Source: Mariniphaga anaerophila
GTDB taxonomy: Bacteria > Bacteroidota > Bacteroidia > Bacteroidales > Prolixibacteraceae
Direction of reading: 5' to 3'
Assembly (NCBI RefSeq): GCF_900129025.1
Contig: NZ_FQUM01000005.1
Location: forward strand, 186,001-250,000
DNA: 64,000 bases
Positions within the stretch are counted from its first letter, which is position 1; the number at the start of each line of letters is the position of its first letter. Below the pieces are notes generated by a model. The model searched no databases. It saw only the letters and a program-made list of their open reading frames with translations, and had not been told where the DNA came from. Both the position numbers and the translations under genes were made by a program. Positions 35,714 to 44,390 of the stretch are shown here, one piece after another.

Positions 35714-36795
35714 AATATTTCATCCACCCAACTGCCGACGTTCAATCTTCCAAAATTGGGGTAGATACAACAATTTGGCAGTATTGCGTGGTGCTTCCGG
35801 AAGCAGAAATCGGGAGCAATTGCAATATTAACTGCCATGTATTTATTGAAAACGATGTAACCATTGGGAACAATGTTACTGTAAAATCAGGCGTTCAGGT
35901 TTGGAACGGAATTACCCTGGAGAGCAATGTATTTATCGGTCCGAATGTTACTTTCACAAACGACCTTTATCCCCGCTCCAAAAGAAGCCAGTTTCCTTTG
36001 GTAAGAACAATTGTAAAAGAAGGTGCTTCGATAGGAGGAAACGCTACCATTTTGGCAGGAAAAACAATAGGGACGTATGCGATGGTAGGAGCCGGTTCTG
36101 TAATTACCAAAGACATTAACGATTTTGAATTATGGATTGGCAACCCGGCCAAACATGCAGGTTACGTTACAGAATACGGAGAGGTTCTGGATAAAAATCT
36201 GCAATCAAAAAAAACAGGCCAGCAATTCACCTGGAAAGACCATAAAATTGAAAAAAATCCTGACTGTAAAATTACCGCAGAAGGCATATCAATGAGGTTG
36301 GTGGAAAAATCGGATGCTGAATTCATCCTTTCCCTTCGAACTGATAAAAGGTTAAGTCAGTACATTTCGCAAACCTCTCCGGAGATTCAGGACCAAATCA
36401 ATTGGATAAAAGAATATCAGGACAGAGAAGCAAAACAACAAGAATTTTATTTCGTCTACGAAGATTCAACCAATAACCCGTGGGGTGTTATTCGCCTGTA
36501 CAATTTTTCGGATGAAGGTTTTACCATTGGCAGCTGGGTTTGTTATCCCGGAAACGAAGACCATATTGCAGTTAAAGCGTGGCTTTTGGCCGTTGAATTC
36601 GGTTTTGCAGAGCTAAAATTTGACACCTGCTTTTTGGACGTCCGGAAAAAAAATCTTTATGTACTTTACTATTTGAAATTATTCAATCCTGTTCTTATAA
36701 AAGAAGATGAGCTGAACTACTACTTCAAATTCAGTAAAGAAGCATTTTTGAAGAGACGACACAAAGTGACAACACTTTTAAACATAAAGCTGTAA
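35692..36795 (+). CDS. Fused hexapeptide-repeat acyltransferase (FdtC/WlbB-like) and GNAT acetyltransferase
   Basis: A 367-residue two-domain protein. Residues 1-160 form a left-handed beta helix with repeats such as [14 protein letters not shown] and [14 protein letters not shown], ending in [23 protein letters not shown]; this resembles FdtC-type 3-N-acetyltransferases. Residues 200-350 look like a GNAT acetyltransferase, with [22 protein letters not shown] at its start, as in PseH-like and RimJ-like proteins. The product probably acetylates the amino group made by the next gene's aminotransferase; the second domain could act on another amine or sugar. Fusion of the two folds is not the usual arrangement. 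Confidence 0.83.
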   Translation: MEKNKKIKYFIHPTADVQSSKIGVDTTIWQYCVVLPEAEIGSNCNINCHVFIENDVTIGNNVTVKSGVQVWNGITLESNVFIGPNVTFTNDLYPRSKRSQFPLVRTIVKEGASIGGNATILAGKTIGTYAMVGAGSVITKDINDFELWIGNPAKHAGYVTEYGEVLDKNLQSKKTGQQFTWKDHKIEKNPDCKITAEGISMRLVEKSDAEFILSLRTDKRLSQYISQTSPEIQDQINWIKEYQDREAKQQEFYFVYEDSTNNPWGVIRLYNFSDEGFTIGSWVCYPGNEDHIAVKAWLLAVEFGFAELKFDTCFLDVRKKNLYVLYYLKLFNPVLIKEDELNYYFKFSKEAFLKRRHKVTTLLNIKL

Positions 36796-36798
36796 AAA

Positions 36799-37965
36799 AT
36801 GATCAAATTTTTAGACCTAAAAGCAATTAACGACAGCTTTGAGCCACAGATATCCAATGCCGTAAAACGAGTTTTAGACGCAGGATGGTATCTTTTGGGC
36901 AACGAGACAGAAGCTTTTGAAAAAGAATACGCTGAATTTATTGGATCAAAATATTGCATCGGGGTCGCCAACGGGTTAGATGCACTTCGGTTAATACTGA
37001 AAGCATATATCGCCATGGGGAAAATGCAAGAAGGAGATGAGATTATTGTTCCGGCAAATACTTTTATCGCATCTTTACTGGCAGTCAGCGACAACCGGTT
37101 AGTCCCGGTGCTTGTTGAGCCTGATATAAACACATACAACATTGACCCACAAAAAATCGAAGAAAAACTCACTCTTCGAACCAAAGGAATTTTGCTGGTA
37201 CACTTGTATGGACAAAATGCCATGTCTCCCGAAATTCAAAAAATAATAGATAAATACAGCTTAAAGCTCATTGAAGATAACGCACAGGCAATTGGTGCAT
37301 ATTACAACCACAATAACTTCATCCCGACAGGATCGCAATCTTCAGAGTATAAATCTAAAAGAACAGGTTCAATTGGACATGCAGCCGGGCATAGTTTTTA
37401 TCCGGGCAAAAACCTTGGAGCTCTGGGAGATGGAGGAGCTGTTACAACTGATGATGAACAACTTGCCAACACCATAAGGGCGATTGCAAATTACGGTTCT
37501 AACGTCAAATATGTAAACGATTTTAAAGGGCTGAATTCCAGACTCGATGAAATACAGGCTGCGATTCTGAGAGAAAAGTTGAAACGCTTAGACGCGGATA
37601 ATCAGTGGCGGGGAAATATTGCAAAAGTGTATTGTGAAAACATTACTAATCCAGAAGTTATTTTACCTGTATCTGGTGCATACTTTCAAACAAATCAACG
37701 CAGGCAAATGACCCATGTGTGGCATTTGTTTGTAATTCGTCACCCACGGCGTGATGAGCTAAAAAAACACCTCGACAAAAAAGGTATTCAAACACTCATC
37801 CACTACCCAATACCTCCACACAAACAATTGGCATACAAAGAGATGAATCAAATCAACCTGCCGATAACAGAAAAAATTCACAAAGAGGTGTTGAGTTTGC
37901 CAATGAGTCAAATAATGCAAGACGACCAAACGAAAGAAATTTCTGGCATCATAAATAGATTTTGA
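36799..37965 (+). CDS. fdtB: DegT/DnrJ/EryC1/StrS aminotransferase (FdtB-like)
   Basis: A 388-residue PLP-dependent sugar aminotransferase. The PLP lysine is K204 in [17 protein letters not shown], with [10 protein letters not shown] upstream providing the cofactor-binding Asp, and the conserved ANGLDALRL phosphate-binding segment near residue 56. Together with FdtA it should make a 3-amino-3,6-dideoxy nucleotide sugar from the 3-keto intermediate. It follows the acyltransferase gene by three bases. FdtB is favoured over other StrS families by context, not by a unique motif. Confidence 0.9.
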   Translation: MIKFLDLKAINDSFEPQISNAVKRVLDAGWYLLGNETEAFEKEYAEFIGSKYCIGVANGLDALRLILKAYIAMGKMQEGDEIIVPANTFIASLLAVSDNRLVPVLVEPDINTYNIDPQKIEEKLTLRTKGILLVHLYGQNAMSPEIQKIIDKYSLKLIEDNAQAIGAYYNHNNFIPTGSQSSEYKSKRTGSIGHAAGHSFYPGKNLGALGDGGAVTTDDEQLANTIRAIANYGSNVKYVNDFKGLNSRLDEIQAAILREKLKRLDADNQWRGNIAKVYCENITNPEVILPVSGAYFQTNQRRQMTHVWHLFVIRHPRRDELKKHLDKKGIQTLIHYPIPPHKQLAYKEMNQINLPITEKIHKEVLSLPMSQIMQDDQTKEISGIINRF

Positions 37966-37974
37966 ATAGAAATA

Positions 37975-39282
37975 ATGATCAAAAAATTGTCGTCATTAAT
38001 TGTTGTCAGACAAATAATATACTGGCTGAGAGAGCTACGTTTCAGGGTTCAAATAAAACTGGCGCCCCGAAATCACAGAAAAGCAATAAAAACAATTAGA
38101 AAAAAAGAAAAAATAAAAATCGCATTTTTTATTCTTAAAAGCTCTGTCTGGAAATTTGAGGTATTGTACAGATTACTGAAAAACGATACCCGATTCGAAC
38201 CAATTATTGTAATTTGTCCATACAACTCATACGGACACAGAACCATGCTTCGGCACATGAAACAGGCCTACTCTTACTTTAAAAACAATGGATACAATGT
38301 AGTAAAAACTTTAGACGAAGAATCGGGCAGGTGGTTAGATGTAAAAAAAGAGATTAATCCGGACATTGTATTCTTTTCAGTGCACTGGGACTTAACCAGA
38401 AAAGAATACCAAATACAAAATTTCAATAAAATTCTCACCTGCTATTCAACCTATACATTTGTAATTTCACACCTCTACGAAGGTTATTTTAACGGAAAAA
38501 TGCAGAATCTGGTCTGGAAATTCTTCCTCGAGACCAATCTTCACCAACAACTTGCAAAAAAGCATGCACGAAACAGAGGCATCAATACATATGTTTCAGG
38601 TTATCCGGGAATGGATGAACTCATGCAAAAAAGTTTTAAGCCGGTTGATGCGTGGAAAATTAAAGACAGTAAAGTAAAAAGAATTATCTGGTCTCCTCAT
38701 CATACAATTAACGGACATGAAGCATCCCTGAATTATTCAACATTTCTAAAGTATTCGGAATTCATGTTTGATCTAGCAGCCAGGTATCAAAACCAAATCC
38801 AAATTGCATTTAAGCCGCATCCGATTTTAAGATCTAAATTGAGTCTAAATGAAGTTTGGGGAAAAGAAAAAACAGAAACATACTTTCAAAAATGGGCCAA
38901 CTTACCCAACGGACAATTAAATGAAGGTGAATACATTGATCTTTTTGCAACTTCTGACGGTATGATAAATGACAGCAGTGCTTTTGTCATAGAATATCTG
39001 TACACCGGCAAGCCCATGATGTTTTTGGAAAAAGATAAAGATGTGGCCAAAAGGATGAATAATATTGGTGAAATGGCGTTAAATAAATTATACATAGGGA
39101 AACACAAAAATGACATTGAACTGTTTATTAACAACGTTATAATAAAGGAATGTGATACAAAACAAAATGAAAGAATACAATTCTTTCAAAGTAAAATTTC
39201 TCCTTCAAATAATTTAACAGCATCAGAAAACATTTACAATCACATTAGAACTGAATTATTCGGTCTTTCGGAATTAAGCTAA
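37975..39282 (+). CDS. CDP-glycerol glycerophosphotransferase-like protein (first copy)
   Basis: A 435-residue GT-B type protein similar to the TagB/TagF catalytic domain. The KRIIWSPHHTI stretch near residue 240, FKPHPIL near 282 and SDGMINDSSAFVIEYL near 325 correspond to the histidine- and serine-containing motifs of CDP-glycerol phosphotransferases. It may add glycerol phosphate to the repeat unit. It is closely similar to the next gene (long shared stretches in the C-terminal half), so they are tandem paralogues. The TagD-like gene at 40678 supplies the expected donor. Confidence 0.82.
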   Translation: MIKKLSSLIVVRQIIYWLRELRFRVQIKLAPRNHRKAIKTIRKKEKIKIAFFILKSSVWKFEVLYRLLKNDTRFEPIIVICPYNSYGHRTMLRHMKQAYSYFKNNGYNVVKTLDEESGRWLDVKKEINPDIVFFSVHWDLTRKEYQIQNFNKILTCYSTYTFVISHLYEGYFNGKMQNLVWKFFLETNLHQQLAKKHARNRGINTYVSGYPGMDELMQKSFKPVDAWKIKDSKVKRIIWSPHHTINGHEASLNYSTFLKYSEFMFDLAARYQNQIQIAFKPHPILRSKLSLNEVWGKEKTETYFQKWANLPNGQLNEGEYIDLFATSDGMINDSSAFVIEYLYTGKPMMFLEKDKDVAKRMNNIGEMALNKLYIGKHKNDIELFINNVIIKECDTKQNERIQFFQSKISPSNNLTASENIYNHIRTELFGLSELS

Positions 39283-39352
39283 AAAGCCACAACGGACAAC
39301 ATCCGAGCACATTACAAAAACAATACTAATCAAAAATAGAACAATCATTGAA

Positions 39353-40663
39353 ATGGGTTGGACACCAATAAAATACTTACCCTCAAAATTAAAAAAATGG
39401 ATAAAAGCCAAATATTCCAATTTTTTGTATCTAGCTCAATTAAAACAAATAAACAAGAACCACAGTAAAGCATTAAAAGCAATAAGAGAGAAAGAAAAAA
39501 TTAATGTCGCCTTTTTTTTAATACACGAGTCGGTTTGGAAATATGAGGAGTTATACAATTTAATGAGAGAAGATATAAGATTCAACCCAATTGTAGTTAT
39601 TTGCCCATACATAAGTGTTGGTGACAATGCGATGCATCGTGAAATGAGTCAAACTTATAATTCATTTATAAAAAAAAGATACAACGTAATAAAATCGTTT
39701 GACAAGCATACAGGGAAATGGATAAAAGTAAGAAGAGATATCAAACCAGATATTATCTTTTTCACAAACCCTTGGCCCATCACAAAATCAGAGTATCTGA
39801 TTTCCAAATACGACAAAGTCCTGACGTGCTATGTTCCTTATGGATTCAAGAACTCATATTTGTACAACGACCAATACAATCAGCCTATTCATAATCTGGT
39901 TTGGAAATTTTTTCTTGAGACAGAAGTACACAAAAAACTATCAATAAAATATTCCAGAAACAAAAGTGCGAATACAGTAGTAACAGGAGCTCCCGGAATG
40001 GACACACTACTCAGAAAAGATTACGTTCCTCTTGATGTATGGAAAATTAAAGACAGATCAATAAAAAGAATTATTTGGGCTCCACATCATACCATCCCGG
40101 GAATGGGTGCAAACTTAGATTACTCTACTTTTATAAATTATCACAATTTCATGTTTGAAATTGCGGACAAATACAAGAACCAAATTCAAATTGCATTTAA
40201 ACCACACCCCTTGCTTAGAGCAAAATTAGCCTCAGAGCAAGTTTGGGGAAAAGAAAAAACAGACAATTATTATAACAAATGGGCTGAGCTTTCTAATGGA
40301 CAGCTAAATGAAGGAGATTATATCGATCTATTTTCCACCTCTGACGGAATGATACACGACAGTGCCTCATTTATTATTGAGTATTTATACACACAAAAGC
40401 CAGTCATGTTCTTAATAAATGACGACTCTGTTTGGTACAGGCTCAATGAAATCGGGAAAATGGCATTGTCAACATTTTACACAGCTGAAAATCAAAAAAA
40501 TATTCATAAATTCGTTGAAGAGACTATTATTGGTGGGCAGGATTTTAGGCAGCAGGAAAGAGATAAATTCTTCAACTCTGTAATAAAGCCTCCCAATAAC
40601 AGAACAGCATCCGAGAATATATTCAACAACTTGAAATTAGAAATTTTTGGAGAACATGTTTAA
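39353..40663 (+). CDS. CDP-glycerol glycerophosphotransferase-like protein (second copy)
   Basis: A 436-residue paralogue of the preceding gene, sharing RIIW-PHHTI, NQIQIAFKPHP, EVWGKEKT-like and NGQLNEG-YIDLF stretches. Both the FKPHP histidine and the SDGMIHDSASF serine motif are kept, so it is probably active. Two such enzymes may place glycerol phosphate at two positions or act as primase and polymerase, as TagB and TagF do in wall teichoic acid. It lies 70 bases after copy one and 14 bases before the TagD-like gene. Confidence 0.82.
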   Translation: MGWTPIKYLPSKLKKWIKAKYSNFLYLAQLKQINKNHSKALKAIREKEKINVAFFLIHESVWKYEELYNLMREDIRFNPIVVICPYISVGDNAMHREMSQTYNSFIKKRYNVIKSFDKHTGKWIKVRRDIKPDIIFFTNPWPITKSEYLISKYDKVLTCYVPYGFKNSYLYNDQYNQPIHNLVWKFFLETEVHKKLSIKYSRNKSANTVVTGAPGMDTLLRKDYVPLDVWKIKDRSIKRIIWAPHHTIPGMGANLDYSTFINYHNFMFEIADKYKNQIQIAFKPHPLLRAKLASEQVWGKEKTDNYYNKWAELSNGQLNEGDYIDLFSTSDGMIHDSASFIIEYLYTQKPVMFLINDDSVWYRLNEIGKMALSTFYTAENQKNIHKFVEETIIGGQDFRQQERDKFFNSVIKPPNNRTASENIFNNLKLEIFGEHV

Positions 40664-40677
40664 CCGAACAAGTAGGG

Positions 40678-41115
40678 ATGAAGAAAAAATATCGCATAGG
40701 ATATACAATGGGAGTTTTCGATCTGTTTCATATTGGACATTTAAACATTATCAAAAAAGCGAAATCTCTCTGTGATTATTTAATAGTTGGAGTTACTACT
40801 GACGAAAGGGCTTTAATGCTAAAAGGCAGTTTGCCCATAATTCCTTTTGACGAGAGAGTTAAAATTATTGAAAGTATAAAATATGTTGACCAAGTGGTTC
40901 CCAAAAATTCTCCAGACATAAAAGAAGACTGGGATAATCTAAAATTCAACGTACTAATAAAAGGCAGCGATTGGAAGGGACGTCCTGAAGGCAATACTTT
41001 AAAAACAGAATTAAAAAAGCTGGGAGTTAAAGTTAAATACTTCCCTTATACAGAAGATACATCCAGCACCATGTTAAAGGATGCAATCTCAAAATTGAGC
41101 AAAAAAATACTGTAA
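40678..41115 (+). CDS. tagD: Glycerol-3-phosphate cytidylyltransferase-like (TagD family)
   Basis: A 145-residue nucleotidyltransferase of the cytidylyltransferase superfamily. GVFDLFHIGHLN carries the HIGH motif (residues 18-21), and the closing TEDTSSTMLKDAI is the second nucleotide-binding motif. TagD makes CDP-glycerol from CTP and glycerol 3-phosphate. Its length is slightly above the usual 130 residues. Context beside two CDP-glycerol transferase-like genes supports the specificity; a related ethanolamine-phosphate cytidylyltransferase is the main alternative. Confidence 0.88.
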   Translation: MKKKYRIGYTMGVFDLFHIGHLNIIKKAKSLCDYLIVGVTTDERALMLKGSLPIIPFDERVKIIESIKYVDQVVPKNSPDIKEDWDNLKFNVLIKGSDWKGRPEGNTLKTELKKLGVKVKYFPYTEDTSSTMLKDAISKLSKKIL

Positions 41116-41137
41116 AAAATCACAGCAATTTTAACTT

Positions 41138-41857
41138 ATGCAAAACCATCAACTAATAATAAAAATATCAGCTATCATCCGATTATTAAGTTTAGTAGCG
41201 ATTGTATTACAACTTATTAGCTTTAGCACAAGATTTATTGTCTGCTTTACAGATTATACTCAAGTAAAAGGACTCGGCTTTTTAATTAACATGTTTTATG
41301 TTGGTGCAGAAAGAAACATTCCAACCGCATTTTCTGCATTTATCTTAATAGTTGCGTCTGCCCTGCTTTTTATAATTACTGCGCTAAAATGGAAAAAACC
41401 AAAATCGTTCTATCTAATTTGGTTAATACTTTCTTTCGGGTTCTTTTATCTCGCAATGGATGAAGCAATGATTCTGCATGAAACTATCCTCGGACAAAAA
41501 GATGGAATCATCTTAGGACGTCAATTCAGTGGTTTTCTGCGCCATGCATGGATAATACCGTTTCTTTTTACCATACCTTTTCTCATTCTACTGTTTTTCA
41601 AATTTCTGATGAGTCTTGATAAAAAAACAAAAAATCTTTTCATTTTGTCTGCCGCCTTATTCGTGGGTGGAGCAGTTGGTATTGAGTCAGTTGGTGGATA
41701 CATAAAAGACACAATAGGAACCGATAATTGGTGGTATTATACAGAGGTCGCTATTGAAGAAAGCTTCGAAATGGCAGGCGTCATTCTTTTCATCTATTCG
41801 TTACTTGATTATTTACGTGTCAATTATAAAACAATTTCTTTCCCAATAATAAAGTAG
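41138..41857 (+). CDS. Polytopic membrane protein with conserved-looking carboxylate/His motifs
   Basis: A 239-residue protein with about six membrane helices and no family that I recognise. Acidic and histidine residues lie within or beside the helices: D108, E109, H114 and E115 in LAMDEAMILHE, E183 in GIESVGG, and E203, E207, E208 and E211 in EVAIEESFEMAG. Such clusters in a membrane suggest metal binding or acid-base catalysis. It lies between the TagD-like gene (22 bases) and the second flippase (95 bases, containing a perfect palindrome). A role in modifying the polymer or lipid carrier is possible but unproven. Confidence 0.72.
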   Translation: MQNHQLIIKISAIIRLLSLVAIVLQLISFSTRFIVCFTDYTQVKGLGFLINMFYVGAERNIPTAFSAFILIVASALLFIITALKWKKPKSFYLIWLILSFGFFYLAMDEAMILHETILGQKDGIILGRQFSGFLRHAWIIPFLFTIPFLILLFFKFLMSLDKKTKNLFILSAALFVGGAVGIESVGGYIKDTIGTDNWWYYTEVAIEESFEMAGVILFIYSLLDYLRVNYKTISFPIIK

Positions 41858-41889
41858 CACTATCTCTTGTTTGTTATGAAATTATTATA

Positions 41890-41907
41890 GACACAGTATA
41901 CTGTGTC
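41890..41907. repeat. Perfect 18-bp palindrome
   Basis: GACACAGTATACTGTGTC reads identically on both strands with no loop. It lies in the 95-base gap between the membrane protein gene and the second flippase. Absence of a loop and of a T-tract argues against a terminator and for a protein-binding site or a recombination scar. Confidence 0.7.
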
Positions 41908-41952
41908 GCAATAAGAACACATTTATCTGCCTAATAAAAAAGCAAATTTTCA

Positions 41953-43425
41953 ATGACCGACTCCACGCTTAAGACAAAAGCCACAAAAGGAATGTTGTGG
42001 AGCGCGGTTGATAAGTTTGCCGCAAAGGCAGGACAATTTATTATCGGGGTTATATTAGCCAGATTGTTAATGCCCGAAGATTTTGGGCTCATTGGCATGT
42101 TATCAATTTTTATTGCCATTTCACAGATCTTCATTGACAGTGGAATGGGGTCAGGGTTAATTCAAAAGAAAAGCAGGACTAATACAGATTTTTCAACGGT
42201 TTTCATTTTTAACTTCGCTATAAGTTGTCTCTTCTACTTAACCCTGTTCTTTTCAGCTCAGCCAATCGCTCGTTTTTACGACATGCCACAATTGGTAATA
42301 CTAACCCGAGTTTTAGCGATCAACATAATAATAAACTCTTTAGCAATTGTACAGCGGTCAAGACTAACGATTAATATTGATTTTAAAACCATAGCAAAAG
42401 TAAATGTCACCTCTGTATTTGCGGGAGGAATTATTGCAATATTTTTAGCATATCAGGGATGGGGAGTTTGGGCTCTGGTAATTCAACGAATCGTATATTC
42501 TTTGACATCTACACTGATGCTCTGGTTCTTGAACAGGTGGAGATTTACAATCCAGTTTTCAAAAAAATCATTTAACCGCTTGTTCTCTTACGGTTCAAAA
42601 CTTCTAATAGCGGGTCTATATGCACAAACCATGCATGAAGTCTACAATATTGTAATTGGCAAAGCATATTCTGCGTCTGAGCTAGGCTATTATACACGGG
42701 CAAAATCATTTGCAGAAATGACAGCAGGTACAGTTTCCGGGATTCTCCATCAGGTTACCTTTCCAATACTTGCCTCGCTGCAAGATGATAAGGATAGAAT
42801 GGTTTCTGTTTATAGCCGCTTAATTAAGATGGCTGCATTCTTCGTTATCCCCGCAATGACTTTGCTTTCTCTTATGTCAGAACCTTTAATAAGACTGCTA
42901 TTAACAGATAAATGGATATCAGTTGTTGTTCTTTTACAATGGATGAGTTTTGCCCGCATCTTTCATCCGATAAGTGTTATAAACATGAATATTTTAAATG
43001 CGGTAGGTAGATCTGACTTATTTCTGAAAGTTGATTTATCAAAATTTCCGATAACGGTTTTAGCACTTATTATAACAATCCCTCTTGGAGTAAAAGCAAT
43101 AGTAATTGGACATGTTGTTACCTCATTTATTGCCTTTTTTATCAATGCTTACATTCCCGGAAAAATGTTTGGTTACGGTGGGTTAAAGCAATTAAAAGAC
43201 CTGCTGCCCGTCGTATTTGCAACAGGAATTATGGCGTTACTGGTGGCAGGGCTAAACCGGTTAATAGATGATCTTTTGGCAAAGCTAATAATTGGAAGCC
43301 TTGCTGGCTTGACAGTCTACCTAATTGTATGTTATTTCTTTAAGCTCGAAGAGCTCAATGAATTAAAAGCAATTCTTAACAAAGTTAAACCCAAAATTAC
43401 CTATGACCGAAAACATAAAAATTAA
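41953..43425 (+). CDS. Lipopolysaccharide/polysaccharide flippase (WzxC-like, MOP superfamily)
   Basis: A 490-residue membrane protein with about fourteen helices. The opening KATKGMLWSAVDKFAAKAGQFIIGVILARLL and PEDFGLIGMLSIFIAI are typical of the WzxC/Polysacc_synt_3-type flippases, a different subtype from the flippase at 33508. It could export a second glycan or replace an earlier flippase after recombination. It overlaps the next glycosyltransferase gene by 23 bases. Confidence 0.9.
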   Translation: MTDSTLKTKATKGMLWSAVDKFAAKAGQFIIGVILARLLMPEDFGLIGMLSIFIAISQIFIDSGMGSGLIQKKSRTNTDFSTVFIFNFAISCLFYLTLFFSAQPIARFYDMPQLVILTRVLAINIIINSLAIVQRSRLTINIDFKTIAKVNVTSVFAGGIIAIFLAYQGWGVWALVIQRIVYSLTSTLMLWFLNRWRFTIQFSKKSFNRLFSYGSKLLIAGLYAQTMHEVYNIVIGKAYSASELGYYTRAKSFAEMTAGTVSGILHQVTFPILASLQDDKDRMVSVYSRLIKMAAFFVIPAMTLLSLMSEPLIRLLLTDKWISVVVLLQWMSFARIFHPISVINMNILNAVGRSDLFLKVDLSKFPITVLALIITIPLGVKAIVIGHVVTSFIAFFINAYIPGKMFGYGGLKQLKDLLPVVFATGIMALLVAGLNRLIDDLLAKLIIGSLAGLTVYLIVCYFFKLEELNELKAILNKVKPKITYDRKHKN

Positions 43426-44338
43426 TAAAAATCAGCTAGTTAGTGTAATTGTAGTTACATATAATAGTTCAAAATTTATTCGGGAAACTTTAGAAAGTAT
43501 CAAGTTGCAATCGTATTCAAACATTGAATTAATAATTTCAGACGACTGCTCATCAGATAATACAATTGAAATTTGTCAAAAATGGCTGGAAGAAAACAAA
43601 AGCAGATTCACGACGACTAAGCTAATTACGGTATCAAAAAATACCGGAATTCCTGCAAATTGCAACAGAGGTCTAAATGAGTCCCACGGTTCGTTGCTCA
43701 AATTTATAGCAGGAGATGATGTAATCTTGCCCGACTTTATATGCGAAAGTTTAAATGCTTTCCAAACAGACAGTCAAGTTGCAGTAACATACACCAGTTC
43801 TAAAACAATAGATGAAAAAGGGCAAGTAATAAAAAGCTTGCCTACAGAAAAATATAAATCAGGATTCATTTTTGAAGAACTTTTTTTTGTTAAATTTTGG
43901 CCTGCTGCACCTTCGTTCATGTTTACCCGACAGGCTGTTATGGAGGTGGGAGGGTTCGATGAATCAATTGTCGTGGAAGACTATCTTCTGGTTCTAAAAC
44001 TGGCTCAAAAATATAAAATACAACACATAAATAAATTTCTAACCTATTACAGAATTCACAGTTCAAACACTTCAAAAAATAATGATTTTCTTTTTAAAGG
44101 ACATTTAGACACAATAAACAGGTTTAAAAATTACGGTGGTTATAAAAAAAGGATGAGACAATTAAAGGTATCCATGATTAACAGTTACTCCAGAAGGAAT
44201 AAAAAAGAGGCGTTAAATCTTATTGTCAACAATTTAAATACGATTTCTTTTAAAACTATCTGGGTAATAATATTTTTAAGGTTAATAATTCCTTATAAGT
44301 ATCACAACAAGGTGTTTAAACGGGAAATAGTCAACTAA
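43403..44338 (+). CDS. Glycosyltransferase family 2
   Basis: A 311-residue GT-A transferase with LVSVIVVTYNSSKFIRETLESI at the start, the ISDDCSSDNT nucleotide-binding segment (residues 46-54) and the metal-binding AGDD (D105, D106). The EDYLLVLKLAQKY stretch near residue 195 corresponds to the catalytic ED motif. It adds a sugar to the repeat unit in the cytoplasm. It overlaps the upstream flippase gene by 23 bases, so translation is coupled. Donor and acceptor are unknown. Confidence 0.9.
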   Translation: MTENIKINKNQLVSVIVVTYNSSKFIRETLESIKLQSYSNIELIISDDCSSDNTIEICQKWLEENKSRFTTTKLITVSKNTGIPANCNRGLNESHGSLLKFIAGDDVILPDFICESLNAFQTDSQVAVTYTSSKTIDEKGQVIKSLPTEKYKSGFIFEELFFVKFWPAAPSFMFTRQAVMEVGGFDESIVVEDYLLVLKLAQKYKIQHINKFLTYYRIHSSNTSKNNDFLFKGHLDTINRFKNYGGYKKRMRQLKVSMINSYSRRNKKEALNLIVNNLNTISFKTIWVIIFLRLIIPYKYHNKVFKREIVN

Positions 44339-44390
44339 TTATCAAACAAGAAAGTAACAACTAGGAACTATTAACTTAGGAAAAACGGTT

